DNA of 64,000 bases, taken from Rhea pennata. Its lineage: Eukaryota; Chordata; Aves; Rheiformes; Rheidae. Below, in pieces: positions 27,701 to 37,899 of the stretch (position 1 is its first letter; each line of letters begins with the position of its first letter). Made by a program: the position numbers and the translations under genes. The notes beneath the pieces were generated by a model. It did not search any database. It saw only the letters and a program-made list of their open reading frames with translations, and was not told the origin of the DNA. The stretch spans positions 54,346,053 to 54,410,052 of the forward strand of contig NC_084702.1 of assembly GCF_028389875.1 (NCBI RefSeq), given 5' to 3'.

Positions 27701-29209
27701 ATTTCTTTGCAACCCTGCTAGTCTAAGCCAAAATGTTTGTAACTCTACAAATTAATTGTCAGCTTCCTTATGCCATTGCTTTTGTCTGCTGCATACCTTT
27801 AAATATTGATAAAGTTCTTCTGCCTGCATTAGTATATCAGAGTTGGATCATTTAGGGTTTTATCTGCTGGGTAACTCTCCTGGAAAGACTGTAATCCCTT
27901 TTCATTTGTTCACTATTTTGGAAAAGAAGTATTTTGGCATTTCAGTAAGCTTTACTTCCTTCAGGAAATCCTAATTAAAAATAATTTATTTTCTATTATT
28001 ATTTACTGAGCACTCCTTAAAACAACTATAGCTTCACAGATGTACCACTGTTGCAAAGGAAATATTTCATTTATTTTCAGTTGCAGTTATCAATGGGGTA
28101 GAAATACTAATGTAGTAAGAAAACTCGTTAGGGAGAGTGTGTGGTATTTGATCAATTGGAATTGGTGTTAGGATGACTTTTGTCGATAACTTTGTCTGGA
28201 AATTTTTGTTAGTACCACGTAAAGTAGGAGAAAATTGTTAGAGCATTTATAGCATCATGATAAAGAGATGCTAAAAAGACTGAGGAGTTCAAATAGGAAA
28301 ATAAATACAAAATAGAAAATTTTCCACTCCTTAAACTTTACATTCCTTGCCTGCTCTTAGTTCATCTGTCTCAATTTAAATTGCTTCCTGTCCTAAAGGG
28401 CTTAAGTTTTTGTTTGGAAAAAGTCTAATATACCACGTACTGACTGCTGTGTACTGCTGTCACTAAGTTCATTCTCAAGCGTTCCAGCACTTGATGAAAA
28501 CTAAGCGAAAACGCTCATAAGGAAGAAACTTCAACAACCGATGCTGGGGAGTGCAGAACCCAAACATAATTGAATACTTTGCTGTTGAAAATCTGTCTTC
28601 ATGTTATGTAGTGCAGTCCTCTTCCCCAAGACGAACGTGTATTTTGTACATTCTCCTGAGTTATGTAGTGTTGAGTTCTGGGCACAAGTCTCTCTATTTG
28701 GAAGATATTGATAGGGCGGTGAGACATAATCTAAAGGTAGCGACGTAAGAAAAGAATGTGTATAGCTTGGGCTAACTGATAAATGGAGGTTACCGCTGCC
28801 AGAATATTTGAAAGTTGTTAAGAAGCAGCAAAGGGGAGAGGCATATATGATAAAAGGGCAGTCTTTCCTACTGCAGCTTCTGTGTGAGAAAGCATGAAAC
28901 ATTTGCTGTGGTAACTTACCGTTACAGTGATAATTTTGCAGATTAAAGCTTGAAACACTCACTGATAAAGATCCTGGAATACCAGACTTATTTGTTAATT
29001 ATGAAGAGGACCTTGCAGATGCGAATGCTACGCAGACCGCTGTACAGATGGAGAAAAACAAAACAAATGAGAATGAGTCAGATGGATTTCCTCTTTCTTC
29101 TAGCCAATGCAGTGGAAATGAACTACCTTGCAGTCAGCCTCAGCCTATTGCAGCTCAAGCAATCATGGAAGAAGATGAATTAAAAATAGAGGAATATGAT
29201 AGTGACTGA
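12766..29209 (+). CDS. RAD17: RAD17, checkpoint clamp-loader subunit (N-terminal exon tentative)
   Basis: Firm coding exons: 14106-14381, 15443-15526, 16232-16388, 16867-17003, 18144-18196, 18289-18414, 18498-18567, 19481-19592, 21992-22183, 23569-23654, 24217-24363, 24850-24996, 25732-25852, 26468-26525 and 28942-29209. All phases agree, giving 677 codons before the stop. RAD17 replaces RFC1 in a clamp loader that places the 9-1-1 ring on damaged DNA for ATR signalling. Visible motifs: DEPWVDKYKPETQ, Walker A GPAGCGKT, Walker B LILIED (split by an intron), and RGCSGDIRSAINSLQFSS. The tail keeps two SQ sites matching human S635 and S645 (SSSQ and PCSQPQP) and ends in acidic IEEYDSD. The first firm exon has no methionine and is entered in phase 0. 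The ATG at 12766 (MPGSSAGRQAAPAE, donor after 12807) fits that phase but resembles no known RAD17 start, so the N-terminus is uncertain. Confidence 0.93.
17440..17460. repeat. T21 homopolymer in a RAD17 intron
   Basis: Twenty-one consecutive T. No adjacent element was recognised. Confidence 0.95.
18568..19480. other. RAD17 intron, unassigned sequence
   Basis: Intron of 0.9 kb. Its middle (about 18880-19330) is less AT-rich than the flanks and could be an old, unrecognised repeat. No exon matching RAD17 was seen. Confidence 0.5.
19593..21991. other. RAD17 intron with (TG)n microsatellite
   Basis: Intron of 2.4 kb between the exons encoding CSGDIRSAINSLQFSSMK and the lysine-rich linker. It contains a TG repeat at about 21252-21272. 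Open frames at 20749-21063 (minus) and 21629-21832 (plus) have no splice support or recognised similarity. Confidence 0.65.
22184..23568. other. RAD17 intron, nothing recognised
   Basis: Intron of 1.4 kb. The open frames at 22443-22703 and 22657-22932 are low-complexity and overlap no conserved sequence. Confidence 0.6.
26167..26192. repeat. 10-bp stem-loop in a RAD17 intron
   Basis: TGATGTTACC (26167-26176) and GGTAACATCA (26183-26192) are exact inverted copies around the 6-base loop TGATTC. It lies between the exons at 25732-25852 and 26468-26525. Confidence 0.9.
26526..28941. other. last RAD17 intron, possible unused exon
   Basis: Intron of 2.4 kb. Mostly AT-rich and featureless. A good acceptor (TTTTTCAACTGCAG, ending at 27292) precedes about 40 open codons ending in TGA at 27411-27413. 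It matches no RAD17 isoform known to me, and no matching donor is evident. Confidence 0.55.
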
Positions 29210-29284
29210 GTACAAAAAATATCGACCAGTGACTTGCTCAAATAGATTAATATGTTACAGAGGCCTTTGCTAAAGTGGGCATGG

Positions 29285-29345
29285 TCTGCACAAGAGTATG
29301 TGCAGACTACTCTTGTAAGTAGTCTTGTAAGTCCAACTACTTACA
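29285..29345 (+). other. two adjacent hairpins in the RAD17 3'UTR
   Basis: The first hairpin is TCTGCACA (29285-29292) with TGTGCAGA (29299-29306), loop 6, extendable by one G-C pair. The second is TGTAAGTAGT (29314-29323) with ACTACTTACA (29336-29345), loop 12. Both stems are perfect and begin 76 bases after the stop codon, in the expected RAD17 3'UTR. Confidence 0.85.
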
Positions 29346-29771
29346 TGGGCTGGAAGGCCAAGTTTAAACGTGCTGTGTCAGCATCAAGAAAAGTCTCCCC
29401 TGCTTTGCCTTAACTTTACAAGATCAGACCTGAACTGAGTAGTAAATCACAAACTATTCTCTGCCTGTCCTGAGCCATGAAAGTAATCTATATTGATAAA
29501 CAGAGAATAATAAATGACAAAGTGAAATAGTTTGAAAGAGACTGTAGATAAGCAGTGTGATTCCTCTTAAGTTATTTTTTACACATTTTAATTTTTCTTC
29601 ATATATGTACAGTATGTTTCCTGAGAACACATTTGTTATGTTGTCAGCATTTGAAGGTTTTATTAAAATTTATACCTTCAAGAAGTTGCTGCTTGGAAGT
29701 TTGAACTTATTGAAAGAAGAGACTGAAGTGTGTATATGTAAAAATGTTTGATATCCAGTATTGATGATGTA

Positions 29772-29777
29772 AATAAA
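29772..29777 (+). terminator. RAD17 poly(A) signal
   Basis: AATAAA about 560 bases after the RAD17 stop, followed by T-rich sequence. An earlier AATAAA near 29510 could define a shorter 3'UTR. Confidence 0.6.
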
Positions 29778-29799
29778 CTCCTTGTATATTAGTCATTAC

Positions 29800-30394
29800 T
29801 ATTTTCTACTCTACCACAGATATTTTTACATGTGTTTACAAATTGAAGCATATATTGTACAATAGATTTATTTCAGATTTCCTTTTGGAAAATATTTTTC
29901 CAATTTAACAAGCAAAATAACATTCAAGTAGGAGTCCTTTTTGTCCTTTGTATGCTTTTGAAAGTTAATGGAGTAGTTGTGTGGCTTTTCTCCTTAAATT
30001 GCAGTTGTGCTGGAGGAAATAAGTCACGTGGTTGGTAACGGACACGCACTCTGTTCTTGTCTGAACATACTTTTAAATACTTTAGAGTTTTACTTTAACT
30101 GGGATTCCTCAATGCAGAGCAATCCAAAAAGTCACCAAGAGTAGTGTTAACGCAGGTACAAGAAGCAAAAGCTTTCATTTAATGTGATTTATGTTTGCAT
30201 TTCTGTACTGTTACTGTGTGAAGTTCAGTAGATAAAAAAAAAATACATATTTATCAACCATAAGCTTGGAATTAATGCTGCTGCTAAGTGGTCTGAACTC
30301 TGTGAAAGCTGAGGTGTCGTCTTCAAAGCTACCGCTATCGGTTTTTTCTTGGGGGGGGGGGGGGGGGAATTGCTGTAGCAGCAGCCCAGATGTG
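29800..30394. other. intergenic, RAD17 to MARVELD2
   Basis: AT-rich spacer of about 0.6 kb in tandem orientation between the RAD17 poly(A) region and the MARVELD2 CpG island. It ends in a 17-base G run. No gene was recognised. Confidence 0.65.
30351..30367. repeat. G17 homopolymer upstream of MARVELD2
   Basis: Seventeen consecutive G at the upstream edge of the MARVELD2 CpG island, about 500 bases before the start codon. It can form a G-quadruplex and is prone to length error in sequencing. Confidence 0.9.
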
Positions 30395-31900
30395 AAGTGC
30401 CCGCGGTGCTGGGGTGCGGGAGCGCAGGCGTCCCGCGGCGCTACCTGCGCAGCTTAAGCGAGCGCGTCCTTCGCGCCCGCCCTCCGCCTGGTTAACGCGG
30501 GGAGGGCTCAGCGCGGCGCCGAGCGGCTGCGGCCGCCCCCGCGCCGGGCCGGGCCGGGCCCGCCGCAGGTGAGGCCACCTGGGCGGGGCGGCGCATGGGC
30601 CGTGGCGAGGCGGGGGTGGCCGGGGCTGGGGCGGCCAGGAGCGGCGCGGAGCGGAGTGGAGCGGGCAGGTGCCGCGGGCTCGGCCGCGTCGCGCCGGGGC
30701 CGGCTCAGCGGGAGCCGCCGGGCGGGAGCTGCGTCCGGCCGAGGGCGGCGGGAGCGCCGGAGCGGAGGCGCCGCGGACCGCCCGCTCGGTGCCGGCCGCC
30801 CCGCGGCGCTTCCTTCCCGCGGGTGCAGGCGAGCCGGGCCCGGGCCCGGGCCGGGAGGCGTCGCCGATGCCGCGGTGGCCCGGTGAGGAGCCGGCGGGCT
30901 CGGAGGAGGCGGAGGCGCCGCCGGCCGATGGCGCCTTCCCGCCGCCGCCGCTGCCGCGGCAGCCGCCCTGCGGCCCGGGCGAGCTGAAGCCCGTGCGGCG
31001 CTTCGTCCCGGACTCGTGGAAAAGCTTCTTCAGGGGGAAGCGCCGCGGCGGCGGCGGCTCCGGCTGGGGCAGCGCCGCCTCCGACATCAAGTTCGTCTCG
31101 GAGGGCGCGGAGTGCTCGCCGCCGCCCTCGCCGCCGCCGGCCGCCGGCTCCTGGCCGCCTGGCGGCGGCTGGCGGCGCGCCGAGGGCGAGGCGGCGCTGC
31201 CCGGCGAGGCCATGCTGCCCGGCGGGGCGGCGCTGCCCGGCGAGGCGGCGGCGGGCGGCGGGGCGGCGGCGGGCGGCGGGGCGCGCTACGCCTACATGAA
31301 GTCCTGGGCCGGGCTGCTGAGGGCGCTGTGCGCGGCGGAGCTGCTGCTGGGCGCCGCCGTCTTCGCCTGCGTCTCGGCCTACGTGCACAAGGACAACGAG
31401 TGGTACAACGTGTTCGGGTACTCGCAGCCCTACGGCCTCGCGGCTGGCGGCGCCTACGGCGGCTACTACTACGGCGGGCCCAAAACGCCGTTCGTGCTGG
31501 TGGCGGCGGCGGCGGCGTGGATAGCCACCATCGTGCTGCTGGTGCTCGGCATGTCCGGGTACTACCGCACGGTCCTGCTGGACTCGAGCTGGTGGCCCCT
31601 GACCGAGTTCGGGGTTAACGTGGCCCTGTTCTTCCTGTACATGGCGGCGGCCATCGTGTACGTGAACGACGCCAACCGCGGCGGGCTCTGCTACTACCAG
31701 CTGTTTCAGACGCCGATCAACGCGACCTTCTGCCGCGTAGAAGGAGGTCAGATAGCGGCGATAATCTTCCTGTTCGTCACCGTGGTGCTCTACTTAATCA
31801 GCGCGGTGGTCTCCCTGAAGTTATGGAGGCACGAAGGAGCCAGGAGGCACCGCGAGCGCACGGCGCGGGAGGTAAGGCGTCGGGTACGCCGTCCGTCAGT
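30395..31900 (+). promoter_or_regulatory. CpG-island promoter and first exon of MARVELD2
   Basis: An extremely GC-rich block covers the upstream region and the whole first coding exon. It holds GGGCC tandem units (about 30545-30560) and GC boxes (GGGCGGGGCGG near 30580). No TATA box was seen. The composition creates long spurious open frames on both strands. Confidence 0.8.
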
Positions 31901-34900
31901 CCGTCGGTAACACGGCACTTGCGGCGTGGCGGGGAGCGGCTGGAGGCTCCCGCTCGCGCCGTGGAGCGAGGCCCGACCAGCGCGTCTCCCGCAGCAGTTC
32001 AGAGCCTCTGGGCGACCGCGTTTGCTGCTCTTACTGATGAATTCGAGACTGCTGAACAAAAGTCACTTTCTGAGATACCTGGTGCAAATTTACGTTGCTT
32101 TCCTTTTTCTTTTATTTATTTATTTTTTCCTTTTAATTGACTTTGGTAAGGAACTGGTTCTGTTCTCTTTGTAATGCTCAGTTTTCTTCCTGCATCAGCT
32201 GATGACCTGCTTCCTGGCATATGTTTTCCAAACACAGGACGAAGTGAACAATGTGCCTGTTCAGCCGTTCAGCAGGGGAGGGCTTAAAGCCACCAAGCCT
32301 TTGAAGTCTGTGCTTGCAGCAGGTTAAGCGCTAGGGTGAATGACAGTAAAAAGAATAGTTACTTTCGCATTTCAAAGATAACTTCAAGCTACTTCCTTAC
32401 GTCTTCTTAGCTTTCCTTGTGATAGTATAGATAATAGTAAAAACAAAATGGAAACCTGAGACACCAACATCTAGCCAGTCAGTTTCTTTCTTTTTAAATC
32501 CTTAAAAAAAAATCTAGGAATTGCAGCTATCGTATAATAAATTTGGAGGGGGAAAAAAAGGCGGATGAACCTAGGTCAATTTTCGTTAGAGTATTTGTGC
32601 TGACCTCTAGTGCCTCTCTCCCTTTTCTGAAAGCAAAAGAGGGAGGGAATCTTGATTCTTTATAGCGAATTCTTTTAGTGATTGAACAAGGTACGTGAAG
32701 GGATTGCTATAAAACATCAAGAACAAATAATTCTATGCGTTCTTTCCTTGTTAAGCTTTTTGATTTTTCTTAAATAAGAGGTAAATGAGATAAATTGATC
32801 AGATTGGTCAAGAACTTAACTGTATGCAGTTTAAGTACCGTATCTTGCATAAAACTAAGATTCCCCTTTTGAAAAATAAGTTGCAGTTCTATGATTAAAA
32901 CTTTTCTTAATTTTTGCACAAGTTAAAAAAAAATAATTGCTGGAATTACGCAGAAAGTGCTCACTCCTCCAGGCTGTTTTCAGTGTTATTTTATCCCAGT
33001 CACTTAAGACTGTTTCTAAAGAGAATGCTTTTACAATACAGGTTAGGCTCTGGAGAGTGTTGTGCAAGATAGCTGCTGGTTGAGTTACTGGTTAGAGCAC
33101 TGAAATGTTTTCTAAGCCATGACCTAGGCCTCAGAGTGTCAGTGAGTTAATATATGCTGGAATGTGCAGTAATAAAAGTGACTGGGTGCAGTATTTAATC
33201 TGATTTGTTCCTTACAGCTATTGGGGGAGATCCTGTTACTGTTTTAGGTTGGAGTTTTTTTGTGTTTTTTGAGACTTCTTTTTCTGCCATTTTTAAACAG
33301 TTTTTTAAATCTACTGATCTGAAAAGTTATTTCTTATTCTAAATTTGTTCATACTTAAATATGCATGCATAGTTATCTGTACAATATGATTTTGATAGAG
33401 TTTAGATTTTAAGAATCTGTGTTTTTGTGTACTATTTATGCTGAAATTAAAGCTTTTTTTTTTTTTGATAGATGAAAACACAGTCGTCTTTACCAGAAAA
33501 GAAGGTAAGAAACAATTTATATTTGTTTCATGACTGGTATTTCCAAATGTTTATTCTTTTTCTTGTGACTCTGTTTTGATTGACTGGTTCTAGTTTTTAT
33601 CCTGCTAGGAAGAGATCAGGTTTATTTCTTTAATGCAGTCCAGACAATGTCCTTCTACCCAGGAGACCGAGAAGGAGCTCATAAAGAAGTTTCTGCTAGT
33701 TAGGCTAGGTTTTAAGTTTATAGTGTCAGCAAATCTGATGACTGCCTCTGTGTGTACTCTTACTCTTTCATTGAACAAGTCCCGCAGCATTCACCACAGT
33801 AGGTTGCAGACATCACTGTAACAGCAGAGCATCTCCTGTGTTGCAGGTTTTAGGGCTTTATTTATTTTAAGCTCCTGACTGCTTGTTTAAATTGGAGAAG
33901 AGGCAGTGAAGCACAGTGATAGGTATTCATTGAGCTGACGTTTGCTCCTGTATCTGAGGCTGCTCCAAAGTCCACCCTGTGAGCTTTGAAATATCAACAA
34001 ATGCCAGAATCTGTCATATTGGAGGAGGATTTTAGCGCTTCCATTGCGCAAAGATGCAAGTGCATACAATATGAAGATTGTATAGGATCTTAATACAGCA
34101 GATGTTGATGATTCTCCGAGAATCAATGACATTTCTTTCAGTCTTAAATACCTTTGATTAAATACTGTGAACTTCTCACTGCTGTTTTCTCAGTAGCTCA
34201 CTTCAATACTGAATCAAGATCCTTCTTTCTATACGCTGAGGCAGGACTCCCATGTGTTGTTGCTTCTGGGTCCACGGAGTTGTACAACAGGGAACGAGGG
34301 AAAACAGACATGAGAGAACTGAATGATTTCTGTCCATTGGCAAAGAGTCGCAGATTATACAGAAACCCAAGGAAACTTTCTTAAATTACTTTTTCGGGGC
34401 ATATGGGACAAATCTTTCCAAGAAGTATTTATTTCTCACTGGAACAGCTATTAGGACAAATGTAAGATGACTATTTGTGAGAAATATTACTCTAACACCT
34501 TCTTAATTTTCTAATTTTAATAATATATACAGTTTTCATGTACTTCTGTTCAGTCCTTGTATCTCTGTCTTCAAATTAGTCAGATGTTTTGTAGTTTATG
34601 TATATTGGTTTTGAAGTAAATCTGACTTTTATTAAAGTTTTTTTTTTCTTTTAAAACCTAGTATGAAAGCATTGACAGTGCAGGAGAAGAGATCACTTAC
34701 AGGCAGCTTAAATCAGTGGAAGAGAAACCTGAACAACTTAATGGTCATATACCTGCAGGCCACATTCCTAAACCTATAGTGATGCCAGACTACTTAGCGT
34801 AAGTGACTTAGTTTTGATGAACAAACTTAGCGGAGAATATTTGAATCAGTTTTTTCACTCAGTGTTTCTCATACATACATTTCATGATTTCTCTGCCATT

Positions 34901-36994
34901 CTTTGCATGTGGTGGATCTCAGAATCTTACTGAAGTGAGTGTTAAACTAGAGAGGATGGGGGCTGGTGTCAGCGGCACAGAAACAGTAATACAAATGAAG
35001 AATCTTAAATTAAAAAGAAAAAGCTCGAATGTTAAAATACAGTATTGTATTGTACATGTAGCATATACAATAATTACTGAAGGAACAGAAGACCATACAG
35101 ACAATTCTTGTCCTTTTTAGTTCCTGAACCTGTAACATAATTAATCTTAAAGCAGCAAGGCTAGACCATTCTGTGATGAAGCATGAGATCATAAAAATAA
35201 TTTTTGTAATACTTGGCAAAGATTTCAGTGCTTTACATATATGCAAATTTCAGTAGGTTATGAGATTAACAAACAGTACAGAAATAAAGTACCAAAGTCA
35301 AAGGTTTGTGTGTTTGTTGAAGCCCTGTCTGTAATATTAGTCCTTAAAAGCACTTTTTTTTTTTTTTTTAAAGGAAATACCCAGCAATTCAAACAAATGA
35401 AATGCGAGACCGATACAAAGCAGTATTCAATGATCAGTTTGCTGAATATAAAGAGCTATCAGGGGAAATTCATGCTGTATTAAAGAAGTTTGATGAGCTA
35501 GATGCTTTGATGAGAAAACTGCCTTATAATCCCGGAAGTATATATGTAAGTACCTGTGAAATGCACAAAAAAAAAAAAAAAAAAAAAAGAAGAAGAAGGT
35601 ATGTTTTTAGGCAGTTTTTGACTGTCTTCATTACAGCGATGTCTTGTAATGCTGGCAGTGACTTGGTAGGAGAGAGAGTTTCCCCAAGTCTGGGGGAAAT
35701 TGTATATATGTTTTTCTATTTTTTATGTTAGTTACTTTCAAATTTTGTACAAGCTACAGTTAATGTATTTTTGCTAGTTCTCAAGTACAAAACTAGTAGG
35801 TAAAATATATTAGAATGCATTTGATTAAAGGAGCAATTCACTTTTAACAAGTATTTGGTAAAATTTTACATGAAGAAATGGAGTGTACTAGTATGGTTAA
35901 AAATGTATGGTCTCCCTTACTAGGAACAGGAAAGGATATCAAGAGTTTTGCAGGAATACAAGAAGAAAAAAAATGTGAGTATTTCCAGCTTTACTTTGCT
36001 AGTGAATCTATTGAATAGCAAAGAGAGTGTAAATAGACAGGATTCCTGACACTAGGTGCAACATGCCAGCTCAGGGTATGCTTAGCTATTACAGAGTTTT
36101 GTATATTTGTCTTTTAAACTCTGGTAAAGTTAGGACACTATGCACTCTACTTATGTCAGCAACCTCATTTGAGAATAATGATCATGTTAGAGTTGGGGGG
36201 GGGAAATATTTTAATCTTCTGAGAGCCTATCTCATCTCTAGCATTCAGAAGATCAGTTACTGTTGACTATTTTTGGGATCCAGTTCATTTGTACTCACTG
36301 ACAAAACCAACACAGCTTTTTTAAAAAATACAGGAAATGTACAGTATTGCACTTGAAAAGAAGTTTTGTGTTTTCTTTTTGGCACGAAGCTTGTATGGAC
36401 TGTCAGAAACTGATTCTCTCTGTAGTCCAAGAGATTTTGCTTTGTTGTTTATAAATACAGGTAGTAAATGTGTGCCTTTGTTCCACTAAAAACATAACAT
36501 ATTACAAATATCTGGTTGATTTTTTTTAATTAATTAATTTCAAATTTTGCATCAACGGTAGTTAGATTTCATTGCTTTGAGGGGAAAGGGATTTATTTGA
36601 CATGCCAGAATGCACCTATTTGTATTTATACATTTATATTAAAGTTGTTCTGTTTACTAATTAACTAAGACATGTTAAAGCAGAACCTCTCTCTTCAGCC
36701 TGAAAAAAGCGTAAACAGCAAAAGAATGGATGTAAGAAATTGTGGCCAAGGAAAAAGTGTGTGTTTTGAGGATATTTATGTGCTGTCCTTAATCAGTGGC
36801 ATCATTGGTAACGAGCTATTGCTGGAGGAAACTGAAAGCATAAACATTAATGTAAGGGGGGTTTGTGTTTTTGGCAGGATCCTACGTTTCTAGAGAAAAA
36901 GGAGCGTTGTGAATACCTGAAGAATAAGCTTTCTCACATAAAACAACGAATTCAGGACTATGATAAAGTTATGAATTGGAATGTACAAGTTTAG
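30867..36994 (+). CDS. MARVELD2: MARVELD2 (tricellulin), tricellular tight-junction protein
   Basis: Six coding exons: 30867-31871, 33472-33504, 34662-34798, 35374-35545, 35924-35974 and 36878-36994. Phases agree and give 504 residues (human 558). The first in-frame ATG is at 30867. Recognisable blocks: [19 protein letters not shown] and [10 protein letters not shown]; the MARVEL domain with four membrane segments near residues 148-171, 208-230, 243-266 and 293-317; and a C-terminal occludin/ELL domain from about residue 390, ending [12 protein letters not shown]. The protein sits where three epithelial cells meet and seals the paracellular path. Compared with human, the N-terminus is shorter, and the segment before membrane helix 1 is replaced by Gly/Ala/Pro-rich repeats. 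Exon 2 is only 33 bases. Human OCLN follows MARVELD2, but no OCLN sequence was found downstream here. Confidence 0.95.
31186..31284 (+). repeat. in-frame GC-rich repeat in MARVELD2 exon 1
   Basis: Degenerate units encoding [18 protein letters not shown], followed by AAAGGG-type blocks, directly before the conserved YMKSWAGLL that opens the membrane domain. It reads as coding expansion by slippage rather than conserved sequence. Confidence 0.8.
31872..33471. other. MARVELD2 intron 1, nothing recognised
   Basis: Intron of 1.6 kb. The first 150 bases are still GC-rich, then composition turns AT-rich. No exon or repeat family was recognised. Confidence 0.6.
33505..34661. other. MARVELD2 intron 2, nothing recognised
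   Basis: Intron of 1.2 kb with several short open frames on both strands (for example 33605-33790 and 33887-34132 on the minus strand). None shows recognisable similarity. Confidence 0.6.
35567..35588. repeat. A22 homopolymer just inside MARVELD2 intron 4
   Basis: Twenty-two A begin 22 bases after the exon end at 35545, followed by purine-rich (GAA)n. No retrocopy was recognised. Confidence 0.9.
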
Positions 36995-37857
36995 CATTGC
37001 CTTGACTAAGGGGATCCTATTTTATATTTTTTTAAACAGAAATGTGTTTTTTTAAGTATTTATTTACTCTCAGAATTTCCTGTGGGAAAAGCAGTTACTT
37101 TCTTAATCACTTTGTCACTTACTGTGCATTTCTGATAGGTTTTGCATACAGATCCAATATAATGAAGTTACCAGATGAATTTAGAAAATTTGTGTTAGTA
37201 TTCTGCTTTTATTAGTGCACAGCCAGTTCTTACATATGCATACTTTTCTATTTGCAAGTATTGTATTGTCTACCAGAGAAAGCAGTTCTAAACACCACAC
37301 ACATGCTGTAACAATTTTAGACTTTATATATAGGCCGTATGATATCAGAAAAGAGCTGAGCTGATATTACTGACTGGGGTTTGTTGAGTACCTAACTATT
37401 TTGAATAGTTTTGACAAGTCAGAACTGAGTTTAATAAGACTATTTGCATCTTCATATGCTCTGCTGTATGTCAGAAATCATTGGGAATTTTACTTAAAAG
37501 AGCTACAAAATAAGTTCCCATGTAAGCAAGTGTAGCACCATGGGTTTTTGTCTTTGTTTTTGTTTTTAATGTTCCTCTGTAGAGGTGATGTAATTAATTT
37601 ATATTTGACCATAAAGGAACATAGATGGAGGATTAGGCCATGTCAGTATTCCACGAGTATTGCCAAAGACTGGTGTGCTCTGCGTAGTTTTTTTGGATAA
37701 TCTTGATGGGAATCTGTGGGCCTAAAAGAAAAAGGTTTTCTTCTTCATGAGCAAGGAACAAGACTTTTTGTTTAGGATTATTTTAAGGTTACCTAATTGC
37801 AGCTGATTGTGAACTCAGAGATGAAGTGGAAGAAAATTAATTCCCAATCAGAGTACC

Positions 37858-37863
37858 AATAAA
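37858..37863 (+). terminator. candidate MARVELD2 poly(A) signal
   Basis: AATAAA about 860 bases beyond the MARVELD2 stop codon. It is the first good hexamer I noticed in the expected 3'UTR; the true end may be elsewhere. Confidence 0.4.
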
Positions 37864-37899
37864 GGATCTTCTATAAGGCCAGGTAAAATGTGTTGTTGA

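Noticed and set aside
30335-31213. 292-codon open frame on the minus strand opposite MARVELD2 exon 1
   Set aside because: It is a shadow of the very GC-rich coding exon and island. It has Pro/Ala/Arg low complexity and no recognisable domain.
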